NCBI GenBank assembly: GCA_964625245.1
Contig: CAZVAN010000033.1
Location: 1-6,059, forward strand
DNA length: 6,059 nt
Direction: 5' to 3'
Source: CAZVAN01 sp964625245
GTDB lineage: Bacteria > Patescibacteriota > Saccharimonadia > Saccharimonadales > UBA10212
Below the pieces are notes generated by a model, which made no database searches, was not told where the DNA came from, and was given only the letters and a program-made list of their open reading frames with translations. Position numbers and translations under genes: made by a program. This document shows, piece by piece, positions 5,326 through 6,059 of this stretch; the stretch's first letter is position 1; each line of letters opens with the position of its first letter.

Positions 5326-6059
5326 AGACTCCAAGGTTTGTTGGCAAGAATGATCTATCCGGATATTTGGTCAGCTTGGACCAGAACGTGGTACTAATAT
5401 ATTCACCCACGGCACTAGCCCACCTGGATGTAGGCAATCTGAAATTAAGAGCGGTAAGCTATAAAGACTACAGTAATGACATAGACCAGCTTCGTGACCT
5501 TAGCAGATTGGTTGGCCTAAATAAAACAATCGTAGGGATGGGCGGTGGAAGTGCGATGGACGCAGCAAAGTTCGTGGCACATGAAACTAACAGTACACTC
5601 ATCTGTATCCCTTCCATGCTTTCTACTAATACTTATGCGACAAATAAAGCCGCTTTGAATAAAGCTGGCCAGAAGACAACGGTTGAAGCTAAATTACCGG
5701 ATGAGATAATCCTGGACACCGCTTTGCTGTCACTAAATAAGCACAGAAATTTGCTTGGCCTGGCAGACGTACTTTCCATACATACGGCCTTAAAAGATTG
5801 GCTGATATCGAATGAATTTACAGATGAAGCTATAGACCGAAACATATACAGGCAGGCCAATGGGTTGCTGGGGGATGCAGTCGCTCACATTCTTGCCACG
5901 CCGCCAGCAGAACTGGCGAGTGATCTCGATTGGCTTTATAGAACAATATATAAGTCCGGCAGCCTAACCAATAGGTTTGGGTCCGGCCGCCCTGAGAGCG
6001 GCTCGGAGCATATTTTTGCGAAAATTCTGGAATCAGAGCTAAATATTACTCACGGTGCG
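5322..6059 (+). CDS. Iron-containing alcohol dehydrogenase fold protein, sn-glycerol-1-phosphate dehydrogenase-like (3' end outside window)
   Basis: The 246 visible residues match the dehydroquinate synthase/Fe-ADH fold and most resemble the G1P dehydrogenase (EgsA/AraM) group, which reduces dihydroxyacetone phosphate to sn-glycerol-1-phosphate with NAD(P)H. The dinucleotide-binding segment is GMGGGSAMDAAKF (72-84). The three expected metal ligands are Asp149 in GLADVLS, His230 in RPESGSEH, a signature of G1P dehydrogenases, and His244 in ITHG at the window edge. The segment PSMLSTNTYATNKA (97-110) stands where relatives usually carry an S-x-D-G motif; here Asp is Asn and Gly is Thr, so the substrate may differ. 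Full-length relatives are about 350-390 residues, so roughly 100-140 are missing. The start overlaps the HAD stop as ATGA and has AGGA eight bases upstream. Glycerol dehydrogenase or an enzyme for nucleotide-activated glycerol are alternatives. The family is fairly sure; the substrate is not. Confidence 0.8.
   Translation, partial: MKTPRFVGKNDLSGYLVSLDQNVVLIYSPTALAHLDVGNLKLRAVSYKDYSNDIDQLRDLSRLVGLNKTIVGMGGGSAMDAAKFVAHETNSTLICIPSMLSTNTYATNKAALNKAGQKTTVEAKLPDEIILDTALLSLNKHRNLLGLADVLSIHTALKDWLISNEFTDEAIDRNIYRQANGLLGDAVAHILATPPAELASDLDWLYRTIYKSGSLTNRFGSGRPESGSEHIFAKILESELNITHGA

Noticed and set aside
4905..5860. Minus-strand open frames opposite the HAD and dehydrogenase genes (4905-5225 and 5633-5860)
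   Set aside because: They are antisense to proteins with complete signature motifs and have no start-site support.
1..6059. CRISPR, insertion sequences, prophage genes, tRNA or rRNA
   Set aside because: No repeat-spacer pattern, terminal inverted repeats, transposase motifs or cloverleaf-forming stretches were seen; the only gaps are short and explained by promoters.

Overview
This window reads as bacterial chromosome of about 50% G+C using the standard bacterial code: TAA, TAG and TGA all end genes. It carries two housekeeping genes and the start of a two-gene operon. The long, very basic cytoplasmic tail of the class A penicillin-binding protein, the tight packing and the short leaders suggest a Candidate Phyla Radiation lineage, most likely Candidatus Saccharibacteria (TM7). 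That placement comes from recalled family resemblance and was not tested by search.

Layout. Bases 1-127 are a non-coding leader with a strong extended -10 promoter for the first gene and a possible divergent promoter reading off the left edge. Bases 128-3169 (+) encode a 1013-residue class A penicillin-binding protein with glycosyltransferase and transpeptidase modules, a secreted C-terminal extension of about 270 residues that looks Ig/FN3-like, and twelve cysteines, all outside the membrane. Eighteen bases later, on the opposite strand, lies radA (3188-4531), complete and with all its landmarks. Bases 4532-4668 are a divergent intergenic region with promoter candidates on both strands. From 4669 the G+C drops (about 42% in a counted stretch, against roughly 53-55% in sampled lines of the first two genes). 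An operon begins there: a beta-phosphoglucomutase-like HAD hydrolase (4669-5325) overlaps by ATGA an iron-dependent-dehydrogenase-fold protein of the glycerol-1-phosphate dehydrogenase group (5322 to the window end, truncated).

How they work together. The penicillin-binding protein builds and cross-links peptidoglycan; RadA acts in recombination and branch migration; these two are neighbours only by position. The HAD and dehydrogenase genes are translationally coupled and probably act on the same small phosphorylated polyol or triose, perhaps to make sn-glycerol-1-phosphate or an activated glycerol for lipid or surface polymer. The rest of that operon is outside the window.

The most interesting points are the possible bacterial G1P-type dehydrogenase with a changed substrate-side motif next to a HAD phosphatase, the cysteine-rich C-terminally extended penicillin-binding protein, and a recurring promoter layout in which the -10 box lies only 7-11 bases before an ATG without a Shine-Dalgarno sequence, as expected for leaderless transcripts. 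I saw no tRNA, rRNA, CRISPR array, insertion sequence or other mobile element.
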